Part shown: positions 1-6,156 of the stretch, one piece after another | Numbering within the stretch: position 1 is the first letter of the stretch | How the letters are laid out: the number at the start of each line of letters is the position of its first letter | Assembly (NCBI GenBank): GCA_905193995.1 | Contig: CAJJQT010000123.1 | Location: 1 to 6,156, forward strand | Source: an uncultured Porphyromonadaceae bacterium | Lineage (GTDB): Bacteria > Bacteroidota > Bacteroidia > Bacteroidales > Muribaculaceae | Direction: 5' to 3' | DNA: 6,156 nt | The notes under the pieces: model-generated | Told to the model about the DNA's origin: nothing | What the model saw: the letters and a program-made list of their open reading frames with translations, nothing else | The model's database searches: none | Made by a program: the position numbers and the translations under genes

Positions 1-452
1 CCCTCGTCGGCCGCATCGGCCATCTGCTCCGGGGCCGCTCGGAAATCCGCGAGAAAGTCCGCATCCAGGCTATCGCCGAGGCCGAGGTCCGGCCCATCGA
101 GGCCGAATCCGTCAGCGAGAAGCAGCTCGCCCGCATCGCACGCGCCATCGAGGACAGCATATCCGACCCCGACCTTAACGTCAACCTGCTGTGCGAGCGC
201 TGCGGCATTCCCAACAAGCAGCTCTACCGCCTTATAAAAAAATATCTCGGCATCGCCCCGCTCGACTACATCCGGCGTGTGCGGCTGCAGAAGGCCGCCG
301 TGCTGCTCGGCCAGCAGCGGTTCACCGTGGCGGAGATCAGCTATATGGTCGGGTTCAAGACTCCGTCGTACTTCGCCAAGTGTTTTCAGGCGCAGTACGG
401 CGTCCGCCCCAGCCAGTACAGAAGCGACGACGACACTGTCGGCCACAAATAG
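1..452 (+). CDS. AraC-family DNA-binding regulator, C-terminal part (probable HTCS output domain); 5' end outside window
   Basis: Reading from base 3, the frame is open for 149 codons to the TAG at 450-452; no start is visible, so the gene begins upstream. Residues 1-20 (LVGRIGHLLRGRSEIREKV) resemble the last helix and linker after a response-regulator receiver domain. Residues about 40-140 form an AraC double helix-turn-helix: the first HTH around 59-98 (NLLCERCGIPNKQLYRLIK, then the linker DYIRRVRLQKA) and the second around 107-140 (FTVAEISYMVGFKTPSYFAK, ending YGVRPSQYR). In Bacteroidota this layout is typical of hybrid two-component systems, which fuse a periplasmic sensor, histidine kinase, receiver and AraC domain and control an adjacent susCD operon. 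Its position 225 bp upstream of susC on the same strand, and a transporter without an anti-sigma signalling extension, both fit. A separate response regulator with an AraC domain is possible because the kinase part is not in view. AraC identity is near certain; HTCS identity is inferred. Confidence 0.9.
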   Translation, partial: LVGRIGHLLRGRSEIREKVRIQAIAEAEVRPIEAESVSEKQLARIARAIEDSISDPDLNVNLLCERCGIPNKQLYRLIKKYLGIAPLDYIRRVRLQKAAVLLGQQRFTVAEISYMVGFKTPSYFAKCFQAQYGVRPSQYRSDDDTVGHK

Positions 453-460
453 GACAATTG

Positions 461-530
461 GCCTCAAAAATCAGGGTGAGGGGCGCGTTTGTCCGATCCG
501 TTGCCTCATTTGTCCGATCCGTGAGGCGCG
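461..530. repeat. Imperfectly duplicated palindromic module (GCCTCA...TGAGG...CGCG)
   Basis: GCCTCA at 461-466 and TGAGG at 477-481 form an inverted repeat followed by GGCGCG (482-487). The same pattern recurs 42 bp downstream: GCCTCA at 503-508, TGAGGC at 522-527, then GCG (528-530). The 42-bp offset is twice the 21-bp period of the direct repeats interleaved with it. The second inverted repeat has a 6-bp arm and a 13-bp spacer and encloses most of the second TTTGTCCGATCCGT copy. No T-tract follows, so it does not look like an intrinsic terminator for the upstream gene. It may be part of a composite operator or the trace of a local duplication. Confidence 0.4.
488..522 (+). promoter_or_regulatory. 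Candidate operator: two perfect 14-bp direct repeats, 21 bp apart
   Basis: TTTGTCCGATCCGT occurs at 488-501 and again, identically, at 509-522. The 21-bp period is two helical turns, so both copies face the same side of the DNA. AraC-family proteins, whose two HTHs contact successive major grooves, characteristically bind direct half-sites with this kind of spacing (araI1/araI2 is the classic case). The downstream copy ends 25 bp before the -7 element, placing the sites at about -71 to -58 and -50 to -37 from an estimated start near 559. That is where an activator touching RNA polymerase would sit. An inverted partial copy (GGACAA, 452-457) lies at the end of the regulator gene. Binding by the neighbouring regulator is inferred. 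Confidence 0.6.
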
Positions 531-547
531 TAAAAGCTGACGTGCAT

Positions 548-555
548 TAATTTTG
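548..555 (+). promoter_or_regulatory. Bacteroidota -7 promoter element of the susC operon
   Basis: TAATTTTG matches the Bacteroidota primary-sigma -7 consensus TAnnTTTG at every fixed position. No TTTG-like -33 element is present about 20 bp upstream (around 523-528 the sequence is GAGGCG), so the promoter should be weak without an activator; the direct repeats at 488-522 would provide one. The expected transcription start is near 559, giving a 5' leader of about 120 nt before the susC ATG. Confidence 0.6.
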
Positions 556-570
556 CAAACGCAAGGCGCA

Positions 571-583
571 GTCCGACACGGAC
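571..583 (+). other. Small potential hairpin in the susC 5' leader
   Basis: GTCCG (571-575) and CGGAC (579-583) can pair as a 5-bp stem around an ACA triloop, 12 nt downstream of the estimated transcription start. The rest of the leader is increasingly AT-rich up to the start codon. No known riboswitch or attenuator fold was recognised, and the stem is short enough to be chance. Confidence 0.25.
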
Positions 584-627
584 CGCAGCACTGCAACCTT
601 AAGCACCGGAAAAACTGCTGACACCTA

Positions 628-641
628 TTATAACTTATAAC
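628..641 (+). repeat. Tandem 7-bp repeat in the susC leader
   Basis: TTATAAC is repeated head-to-tail at 628-634 and 635-641 in the AT-rich leader, 36 bp before the susC start codon. It has no match to the Bacteroidota promoter consensus. It may keep the ribosome-landing region unstructured; a specific role is not supported. Confidence 0.3.
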
Positions 642-677
642 CTGAATTCTAAAATCAAAAAACATCAAGCATCACTA

Positions 678-3600
678 ATGGACAAGGCTATTGGCAACGC
701 CGAATCAAGGAGATGGCTGTTGGGCTTCATCCTGGCAATCCTCCTTTTACCCGTTTCGGCTATTGCTCAGAATCAACGGACAGTGACGGGTACTGTCACG
801 GACGAAACCGGAGAGCCGCTTATCGGCGCATCCGTAAAAGTTGTAGGCGAACCCACGGGCATGGCGACTGACATCGACGGCCGCTTCAGCCTCAGGATCA
901 CGGCCGCGGCGCGGCAGCTGACGTTCTCGTACGTAGGTTACGAGAGCGTGACTGTCGACATCACGTCGGATGTCATCGACGTGACGATGAAGCCCGACCG
1001 CGAGGTACTCGACGAAGTCGTCGTCATCGGCTACGGCACGCAGAAGAAGAACGACCTGACGGGCTCGGTGAGCGCCGTGAGCGAGAAGGACTTCAACCGG
1101 GGCGTGATCTCGTCACCGGAGGAGCTGATCAACGGCAAGATCGCGGGCGTGCAGATCACCGGCAACGGCGGATCGCCCAACGGGGGCTCGACGATACGCA
1201 TCCGCGGAGGCGCGTCGCTGAACGCGTCGAACGACCCGCTGATCGTGCTCGACGGCGTCCCGATGGAGAAGGGCGACGGCATCACGGGATCGGGCAACTT
1301 CCTGTCGATGATCAACCCGAACGACATCGAATCGATGACGGTACTTAAGGACGCGTCGTCGACGGCCATCTACGGCTCGCGCGCCTCGAACGGCGTCATC
1401 ATCATCAACACCAAGAAGGGCTCGGGCGACGGCATCAGGGTGAGCTTCCAGACGACTAACTCGCTGAGCAACGCCACCGGCCACAACCGGATGCTGACAC
1501 GCAACCAGTTTATCAATGAAGTCATGGCTACGGGCAACGCCGACTATATCAGCGCACTGGGCGGGGCCGACACGGACTGGAACGACGTGATATTCCGCAC
1601 GGCCTTCAGCACGGACAACAACCTGGCCGTGAGCGGCCGGTTCACCGACTGGCTGCCATTCCGCGTGTCGCTCGGCGCGATGTATCAGGAAGGTATCCTG
1701 AAGAACGACCGCACGCAGCGCTACACGGCGAACCTGAACCTGAACCCGTCGTTCTTTGGCGACAAGCTGCGCGTGAACCTCTCGGCCAAGGGCAGCTACT
1801 CGAAGAACCACTTCGCCAACACGGGCGCCATCTGGAACGCGCTGGCGTATGACCCGACACAGCCCGTCTACGGCAACTTCGACGCCGACGGCAACCCGCT
1901 GCTCTTTACCGACGGATCGCCGCTGATGGGCGGCTTCCACCAGGTGATCGACAAGAACGGCTATCCCGGCCAGGGCGCCATCGCAAATCCGCTGGCAATG
2001 CTCGAGGATCCGGAGAACCCGGCCGAGGTGTACCGCGCCGTCAGCAACATCGACGTCGACTACCGCCTGCACTTCCTGCCCGACCTGCGCCTGCACGCCA
2101 CCGCCGGCGTCGACTGGGCGCGCGGCAAGTCGAAATACTATCTGCCCGCCAACAGTTTCGAGGGCTTCCGCGATGGCGGCTCGATGAACCGCCAGGGTCC
2201 GCAGATCAACCTCAACCAGGTGCTGACCCTCTACGCCAACTACAACAGGGACTTCGACGCGATCAACTCGACGGTGGACGCCACCTTCGGCTACGACTAC
2301 CAGTACTGGAAGCGCAGCGCTCCGGGCTACGACACGTACAACGCCGCAGGTGAATACCGGTCGAGCTCCGCTCCCTGGGACGAGCGCCACTCGCTGATCT
2401 CGTACTACGGCCGTCTGAACTACACGTTCATGGAGCGCTACCTGCTGACGGCCACGATGCGCCGCGACGGCAGCTCGCGATTCTCTAAGGACAACCGCTG
2501 GGGCACGTTCCCGTCGGTGGCTCTGGCCTGGCGTGTGTCGCAGGAAAGCTTCTTCGAGCCGATCACGCCCGTAATCAACGACCTGAAGCTCCGCGCCTCG
2601 TACGGCGTCACGGGCCAGCAGGACGGCATCGCCAACTACTCGCATATCCCCAACTACACCTATTCGCACCCCGGCGCATCATACTATTTCAACGGGCAGT
2701 GGATACAGACCGTGCGCCCCGCCGCCTACAACAGCGACCTTAAGTGGGAGACCACCAAGAGCTGGAACTTCGGCCTCGACCTCGCCTTCCTGAGCAACCG
2801 CCTGACGGCTTCGGTCGACTACTACACCCGCAAGACCAAGGACCTGCTCGCCACCGTCCCCGTGCCGGCAGGCGTCAACTTCGCCAAGGAGATGCTGACC
2901 AACGTGGGCAACGTCGATTCGAAAGGCGTCGAGATCGCGCTCAACGCCCACATCATCGACAGCCGCGACTTCACCTGGACGGCGACCTTCAACGCCACCT
3001 GGCTCGACAATAAGATCACCAATCTGTCGCTCAACGGCTCCGACGACGTCTCGGCTACTTACGTGGGTTATGCCGAATCGACGCCCGTCATGGTCTACAA
3101 GACCGGCTACGCCCCGCATACCTTCTGGCTCTACAAGCAGATCTACGCCCAGGACGGCACACCCGTCGAAGGACTCTATGCCGACCTGAACGGCGACGGC
3201 ATCGTCGACAGCAACGACAAGTATTACTGCCACAGCTCTCATCCCGACTGGATGTTCGGCCTCACCACGTCATTCCGCTGGAAGAAGCTGACGCTGTCGA
3301 CTTCGCTGCGCGCCCAAGTCGGCAATTATCTCTACGACCAGATGTCGGCCGGAATGGGCGCCGCCGAGTGCTTCTCGTGGTGCGCCGGACAGGTCAACAA
3401 CCTCTCGGCCAGCTATGCCGACACACACTTCTCACGCCGCCGCTACGAGTCGGATTACTATCTGCAGAACGCCTCGTTCCTGAAGATGGACAACCTGCAG
3501 CTCACCTACGACTTCGGCAAGCTGGGATGCCTCGACGGCCTCACCGTATCGGCGATGGTACAGAACGTGTTCACCGTAACCAAATACAAAGGTCAGGATC

Positions 3601-3680
3601 CCGAAAGCGACTGGGGCGTGGCAGGCAGCGTCTACCCCCGCCCGCGCACATATTCGCTCACTGTCGGCCTTAACTTCTAA
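678..3680 (+). CDS. susC: SusC-like TonB-dependent outer-membrane oligosaccharide transporter
   Basis: The 1000-residue product imports oligosaccharides across the outer membrane using TonB energy, in complex with the SusD-like protein encoded next. A signal peptide spans residues 1-30 (hydrophobic 14-29, predicted cut after SAIA). A carboxypeptidase-regulatory-like beta domain covers about 34-106 (GTVTDETGEPLIGASV, then FSYVGYESV). DEVVVIGYG at 112-120 is the usual TonB-box region. The plug runs about 122-247, with the SusC hallmarks IRIRGG (173-178), PLIVLDGVP (187-195) and LKDASSTAIYGSRASNGV (223-240). A 22-strand-type barrel follows and ends in YPRPRTYSLTVGLNF with the terminal aromatic typical of outer-membrane proteins. 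D836-D847 (DLNGDGIVDSND) looks like a calcium loop. There is no STN signalling domain, so anti-sigma control is unlikely, which fits the AraC/HTCS neighbour. The ATG at 678 is used because the signal peptide follows directly; no Shine-Dalgarno sequence is present, only an A-rich stretch. Threonine codons shift from mainly ACG early to ACC late. The symbol is used in the family sense. Confidence 0.96.
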   Translation: MDKAIGNAESRRWLLGFILAILLLPVSAIAQNQRTVTGTVTDETGEPLIGASVKVVGEPTGMATDIDGRFSLRITAAARQLTFSYVGYESVTVDITSDVIDVTMKPDREVLDEVVVIGYGTQKKNDLTGSVSAVSEKDFNRGVISSPEELINGKIAGVQITGNGGSPNGGSTIRIRGGASLNASNDPLIVLDGVPMEKGDGITGSGNFLSMINPNDIESMTVLKDASSTAIYGSRASNGVIIINTKKGSGDGIRVSFQTTNSLSNATGHNRMLTRNQFINEVMATGNADYISALGGADTDWNDVIFRTAFSTDNNLAVSGRFTDWLPFRVSLGAMYQEGILKNDRTQRYTANLNLNPSFFGDKLRVNLSAKGSYSKNHFANTGAIWNALAYDPTQPVYGNFDADGNPLLFTDGSPLMGGFHQVIDKNGYPGQGAIANPLAMLEDPENPAEVYRAVSNIDVDYRLHFLPDLRLHATAGVDWARGKSKYYLPANSFEGFRDGGSMNRQGPQINLNQVLTLYANYNRDFDAINSTVDATFGYDYQYWKRSAPGYDTYNAAGEYRSSSAPWDERHSLISYYGRLNYTFMERYLLTATMRRDGSSRFSKDNRWGTFPSVALAWRVSQESFFEPITPVINDLKLRASYGVTGQQDGIANYSHIPNYTYSHPGASYYFNGQWIQTVRPAAYNSDLKWETTKSWNFGLDLAFLSNRLTASVDYYTRKTKDLLATVPVPAGVNFAKEMLTNVGNVDSKGVEIALNAHIIDSRDFTWTATFNATWLDNKITNLSLNGSDDVSATYVGYAESTPVMVYKTGYAPHTFWLYKQIYAQDGTPVEGLYADLNGDGIVDSNDKYYCHSSHPDWMFGLTTSFRWKKLTLSTSLRAQVGNYLYDQMSAGMGAAECFSWCAGQVNNLSASYADTHFSRRRYESDYYLQNASFLKMDNLQLTYDFGKLGCLDGLTVSAMVQNVFTVTKYKGQDPESDWGVAGSVYPRPRTYSLTVGLNF

Positions 3681-3693
3681 ACTGAATGCAACA

Positions 3694-5247
3694 ATGAAAA
3701 AAATATATCTTGCCCTTATGGCATTCTGCCTGCTTCTGGCCTCCTGCACCGACGTTCTCGACCAGAAGCCCCATATCGGCACCACCTCCAACGAGGTCTT
3801 CTCGACAATCGACGGCTACAGGTCGATGATGGCTAAAATCTACGCCTCGTTCATTCTCAAAGGCGACAACAAGGGCGGCGGCGACGACATCGGCACCTTC
3901 GGCGGCTATGAACTGTGGCGTTCGTACTTCAACCTCCAGGAAGGTACTACCGACGTAGCCGCCTTCCGCTGGGTTTCCGGCGACAACCTCTGGGGCCTCT
4001 GCTACCTGAGCTGGGACGAGAACGACGGTCAGAACTCCGACACATATTACCGTCTGTACTACACCATCTCGCTCTGCAACGAGTACCTGCGCCAGTGCGG
4101 CAACGCCGGCGGCTTCTCGGCCGACGAGCAGTCGCAGATCGCTCAGTTCGCGGCCGAAGCCCGCTTCATGCGCGCCCTGTGCTACGAAATGGTGCTCGAC
4201 CTCTACCGCCAGGGCCCGTTCGTCGACGAGAACACACCGACTTCGGGCGTCTTCCCGCCGAGCTACGACGCGGCTGCCCTGCTCGCTTTCGTCGAGAGCG
4301 AGATCAGCGCCATCGAGCCCCTGCTGCCCGACCATCCCGAATATGCCCGTGCCGGCAAGGGCGCCGCTTACGCCCTGCTGGCCCGCATGTACCTCAACGC
4401 CGAGACATACACCGGCACCCCGCGCTACGACGACTGCATCGCCGCATGCCGCAAGGCAATGGCGCTGGGCTACACGCTCGAGCCTGACTGGAAGAAGCTC
4501 TTCAACGCCGACAACGACAAGCGCACCAACGAGATCATCTTCGCCCTGGCTTCCGACGCCACCGAGGCCGTCACCTGGGGCGGAGGCACTTACCTCGTCT
4601 GCGGCTCGGTAGGCAGCGACAACGGACAGAACGGCCCCGACTACGGCATCAACACCGGCTGGGGCAACTTCCGCGCCACGGGTGCGTTCTACGACACATT
4701 CGACGAAGCCGACGGACGCCGCCTGTTCTATACCGAAGGTCAGGACCAATACATCACCAACTCCATCGAGGACGGCAAGCAGGGCTACCACATGTACAAG
4801 TTCACCAACCTCACCGACGCCGGCGAGGCCGCCTCTAACTCGGCCGCCGACGGCTGCAACACCGATATCCCTGTATTCCGTCTCGCCGAAATATATCTGA
4901 CGGCCGCAGAAGCCGTCGTCCGCGGTGGCCGCGGCATGACCGCCGACGAGGCTCTCGGGCTCGTCAACCAAGTGCGCCGCCGCGCCTTCGGAGGCACAGC
5001 CGGCGACATATCCGCCGATGACCTCACTCTCGGCTTCTTCATCGCGGAGCGCGGCCGCGAGCTCTACCTCGAAGGCGTGCGCCGCACCGACCTCGTCCGC
5101 TTCGACCTCTTCACCACCGACCGCTATCTGTGGGAATGGAAGGGCGGCGTGGCAGCCGGACGTGCCGTCGACCCGCGCTTCAATCACTTCCCCATCCCGG
5201 CCGCCGAAATCTCGGCCAATCCTAATCTGAAGAACATAGGCTACTGA
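3694..5247 (+). CDS. susD: SusD-like surface glycan-binding lipoprotein, probable alpha-glucan type
   Basis: The 517-residue product is the extracellular lid of the SusC transporter and binds glycan at the cell surface. The lipoprotein signal ends in the lipobox LLASC with C18 as lipidated residue, followed by TDVLD. TPR-like helices carry the family motif FAAEARFMRALCYEMVLDLY (152-171), then KGAAYALLARMYLNAETYTG (222-241). The C-terminal half has DIPVFRLAEIYLTAAEA (391-407), RELYLEGVRRTDLVRF (455-470) and the family-typical end PIPAAEISANPNLKNIGY. Aligned from memory with B. thetaiotaomicron SusD, it shares the segment GG-TYLVCG, the C-terminal FTT-YLW-WKGG block and the ligand-site aromatics: W295 at Y296, W323 at W320, F91 or W93 near W96; R76 matches R81. 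This favours starch, glycogen or a related alpha-glucan. It is 34 residues shorter than that SusD, mostly between W323 and the FRLAE motif. It starts 13 bp after susC, so one transcript is expected. SusD family is certain; substrate is inferred. Confidence 0.96.
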   Translation: MKKIYLALMAFCLLLASCTDVLDQKPHIGTTSNEVFSTIDGYRSMMAKIYASFILKGDNKGGGDDIGTFGGYELWRSYFNLQEGTTDVAAFRWVSGDNLWGLCYLSWDENDGQNSDTYYRLYYTISLCNEYLRQCGNAGGFSADEQSQIAQFAAEARFMRALCYEMVLDLYRQGPFVDENTPTSGVFPPSYDAAALLAFVESEISAIEPLLPDHPEYARAGKGAAYALLARMYLNAETYTGTPRYDDCIAACRKAMALGYTLEPDWKKLFNADNDKRTNEIIFALASDATEAVTWGGGTYLVCGSVGSDNGQNGPDYGINTGWGNFRATGAFYDTFDEADGRRLFYTEGQDQYITNSIEDGKQGYHMYKFTNLTDAGEAASNSAADGCNTDIPVFRLAEIYLTAAEAVVRGGRGMTADEALGLVNQVRRRAFGGTAGDISADDLTLGFFIAERGRELYLEGVRRTDLVRFDLFTTDRYLWEWKGGVAAGRAVDPRFNHFPIPAAEISANPNLKNIGY

Positions 5248-5249
5248 AA

Positions 5250-6156
5250 ATGAAAAAGACTGTATATACGGCACTGTCACTTCTGACACTGTCTCTCGCG
5301 GCCTGCGAAAGCGACATGGACCGCGTCTATATGAGCCCCGAAGACCCCGTTCTGCTCGCCGGAGCCAACCACGACATCGTGCTGAGCGAGGATACTCCCG
5401 AGGCGCTGGTCATGACCGTCTACTGGAGCGGCGACGGCCGCATCAGGCTTAGCGACGACAACCTCCAGGCACCCGTCAACGCCGCCGAACTCACCATCGA
5501 ACTCGCCGACAACGACCGGTTCGCCGACCTTACCCAGGTACCGGTTGGCAAAGGCGTCTATGAGTACAGCTTCTTCAGCGAGGAATTCAACAAAATCGTC
5601 ACCGCCATGGGCTACGCCCCGGGCGTAAGCAACCCGCTGTGGATCCGCGTGCGCTCGACGCTCGCGCCCAACATGGAGCCCCTGATCTCCAACGCGCTTA
5701 AAGTCAATGTCACGCCTTACGTCCAGTCTACCTCGGCCAGCCTGCTCTATTTCTCGGGCCTCGTCAACTGGGACGGCTGGGACGACTACCTGACTCTCTA
5801 CGACAAGTCGACGATGAGCTTCGGCGGCGCTCACTGGATTGACTCCGAGTGGGGCTACCGCGTATACACCGAGCCCGACTGGAACGCTGCCTACAAGGCT
5901 GCCGACGGCGCCGGGCCCCTCTCTGGTGCCCTCGTCTTCGCCGACAGCGACGGCAACGTGCCAGCTCCCGAAAAGGGTCTGTACGTGATGGATTTCCACA
6001 TGAACGACCTCTCGTACCGTCTCACCAAAGTCGAAAGCGTCTCCTTCACCGGCGCCAACGACGACTGGAGCGTCCGGCCCATGACTCAGTCGGCCGACAA
6101 TCCCGAAGTCTTCACCGCCGAATTCGAAAAGACCGCCGAAACGCCATGGGGCGTCA
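5250..6156 (+). CDS. SusE/SusF-like starch-binding outer-membrane lipoprotein, 3' end outside window
   Basis: The ATG at 5250, two bases after the susD stop (TGAAAATG), opens a frame of 302 codons that is still open at the window end. The signal peptide ends in the lipobox SLAAC with C19 as lipidated residue, followed by acidic ESDMD, a composition associated with surface export of Bacteroidota lipoproteins. Residues about 28-157 resemble the SusE N-terminal beta-sandwich: an early strand with W59, then LWIRVRS (130-136) and SNALKVNVTPY (147-157). Residues about 163-260 match the SusE/SusF carbohydrate-binding module layout: LLYFSGLVNW, then an aromatic group (W174, W177, Y180, W196, W201, W211), EWGYRV, and GLYVMDFHMNDLSY (243-256). 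A second module begins at about 262 (VSFTGANDDWSVRPM) and reaches its own WGV strand at 300-302, where the window ends. The role is glycan capture beside SusC/SusD; spacing suggests translational coupling to susD. SusE-like (two modules) versus SusF-like (three) cannot be decided. Confidence 0.85.
   Translation, partial: MKKTVYTALSLLTLSLAACESDMDRVYMSPEDPVLLAGANHDIVLSEDTPEALVMTVYWSGDGRIRLSDDNLQAPVNAAELTIELADNDRFADLTQVPVGKGVYEYSFFSEEFNKIVTAMGYAPGVSNPLWIRVRSTLAPNMEPLISNALKVNVTPYVQSTSASLLYFSGLVNWDGWDDYLTLYDKSTMSFGGAHWIDSEWGYRVYTEPDWNAAYKAADGAGPLSGALVFADSDGNVPAPEKGLYVMDFHMNDLSYRLTKVESVSFTGANDDWSVRPMTQSADNPEVFTAEFEKTAETPWGV

Noticed and set aside
236..242. Run of seven A residues in the regulator, a possible slippage site
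   Set aside because: The zero frame continues through it into an intact second HTH and a normal C-terminus, so there is no sign of a frameshift or of a needed recoding event.
488..522. Direct repeats as a CRISPR or recombinase-inversion element
   Set aside because: There are only two 14-bp copies with a 7-bp gap, in direct orientation, with no cas or recombinase gene nearby; the placement fits an operator.
503..527. Possible intrinsic terminator of the regulator gene
   Set aside because: The 6-bp inverted repeat has a 13-nt loop and is followed by GCGTAAAAG, with no T-tract. The overlap with the direct repeats makes an operator role more likely.
191..550. Plus-strand frame of 119 codons over the regulator's 3' end and the intergenic region
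   Set aside because: It is out of frame with the AraC double HTH, and its Arg/Pro/Ala-rich translation looks like no known protein.
471..668. Minus-strand frame of 65 codons across the susC control region
   Set aside because: It overlaps the operator and promoter elements, and its Cys/Arg-rich translation shows no domain or signal peptide. A chance frame is more likely than a small protein.
1113..2669. Long open frame of 518 codons on the minus strand across susC
   Set aside because: It is antisense to a clear SusC gene. Its translation is a V/A/R/G-rich string without recognisable domains, as expected when codons ending in G or C are read backwards.
3670..5289. Open frame of 539 codons on the minus strand spanning all of susD
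   Set aside because: It covers the SusD gene end to end and has a low-complexity V/A/G/E-rich translation. GC-rich third positions suppress stops in this antisense frame; there is no promoter, domain or independent support.
5277..5999. Minus-strand frame of 240 codons over the SusE-like gene
   Set aside because: It has the same antisense composition, while the + strand has a lipoprotein signal and SusE/SusF-type domains in the overlapping frame.

Overview
The window is the core of a Bacteroidota polysaccharide utilization locus (PUL), read entirely on the + strand. The evidence for the phylum is a SusC/SusD pair, lipoproteins with Bacteroidota-type signal peptides, a perfect TAnnTTTG promoter element, and no Shine-Dalgarno sequence before the genes. 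The coding DNA is GC-rich, with codons ending mostly in C or G. This points to a higher-GC member of Bacteroidales (for example an Alistipes- or Muribaculaceae-like lineage) rather than a low-GC Bacteroides; the genus cannot be fixed from this sequence.

Layout: 1-452 is the 3' end of an AraC-type regulator, most likely the output domain of a hybrid two-component system (HTCS). 453-677 is a control region. It holds a 14-bp direct repeat with a 21-bp period, partly duplicated cctca/tgagg palindromes, a -7 promoter element at 548-555 and a leader of roughly 120 nt. 678-3680 is a 1000-residue SusC-like TonB-dependent outer-membrane transporter. 3694-5247 is a 517-residue SusD-like surface glycan-binding lipoprotein. 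5250-6156 is the start of a SusE/SusF-like lipoprotein with an N-terminal domain and starch-binding-type modules; it runs off the window and its stop is not seen.

How the genes work together: the regulator probably senses a breakdown oligosaccharide and activates the susC promoter from the repeats just upstream of it. SusD-like and SusE-like proteins capture glycan at the cell surface, and SusC with its SusD lid imports oligosaccharides using TonB energy. The SusD-like protein resembles the starch-binding SusD of B. thetaiotaomicron (alignment from memory), including aromatic residues at the ligand site. An alpha-glucan (starch, glycogen or a related glucan) is therefore the best substrate guess. 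No glycoside hydrolase lies in the window, so the substrate remains an inference.

I found no evidence of a wholly new system. The points most worth a second look are the operator and promoter architecture at 461-555, the SusD ligand-site conservation, and a clear codon-usage shift inside susC.
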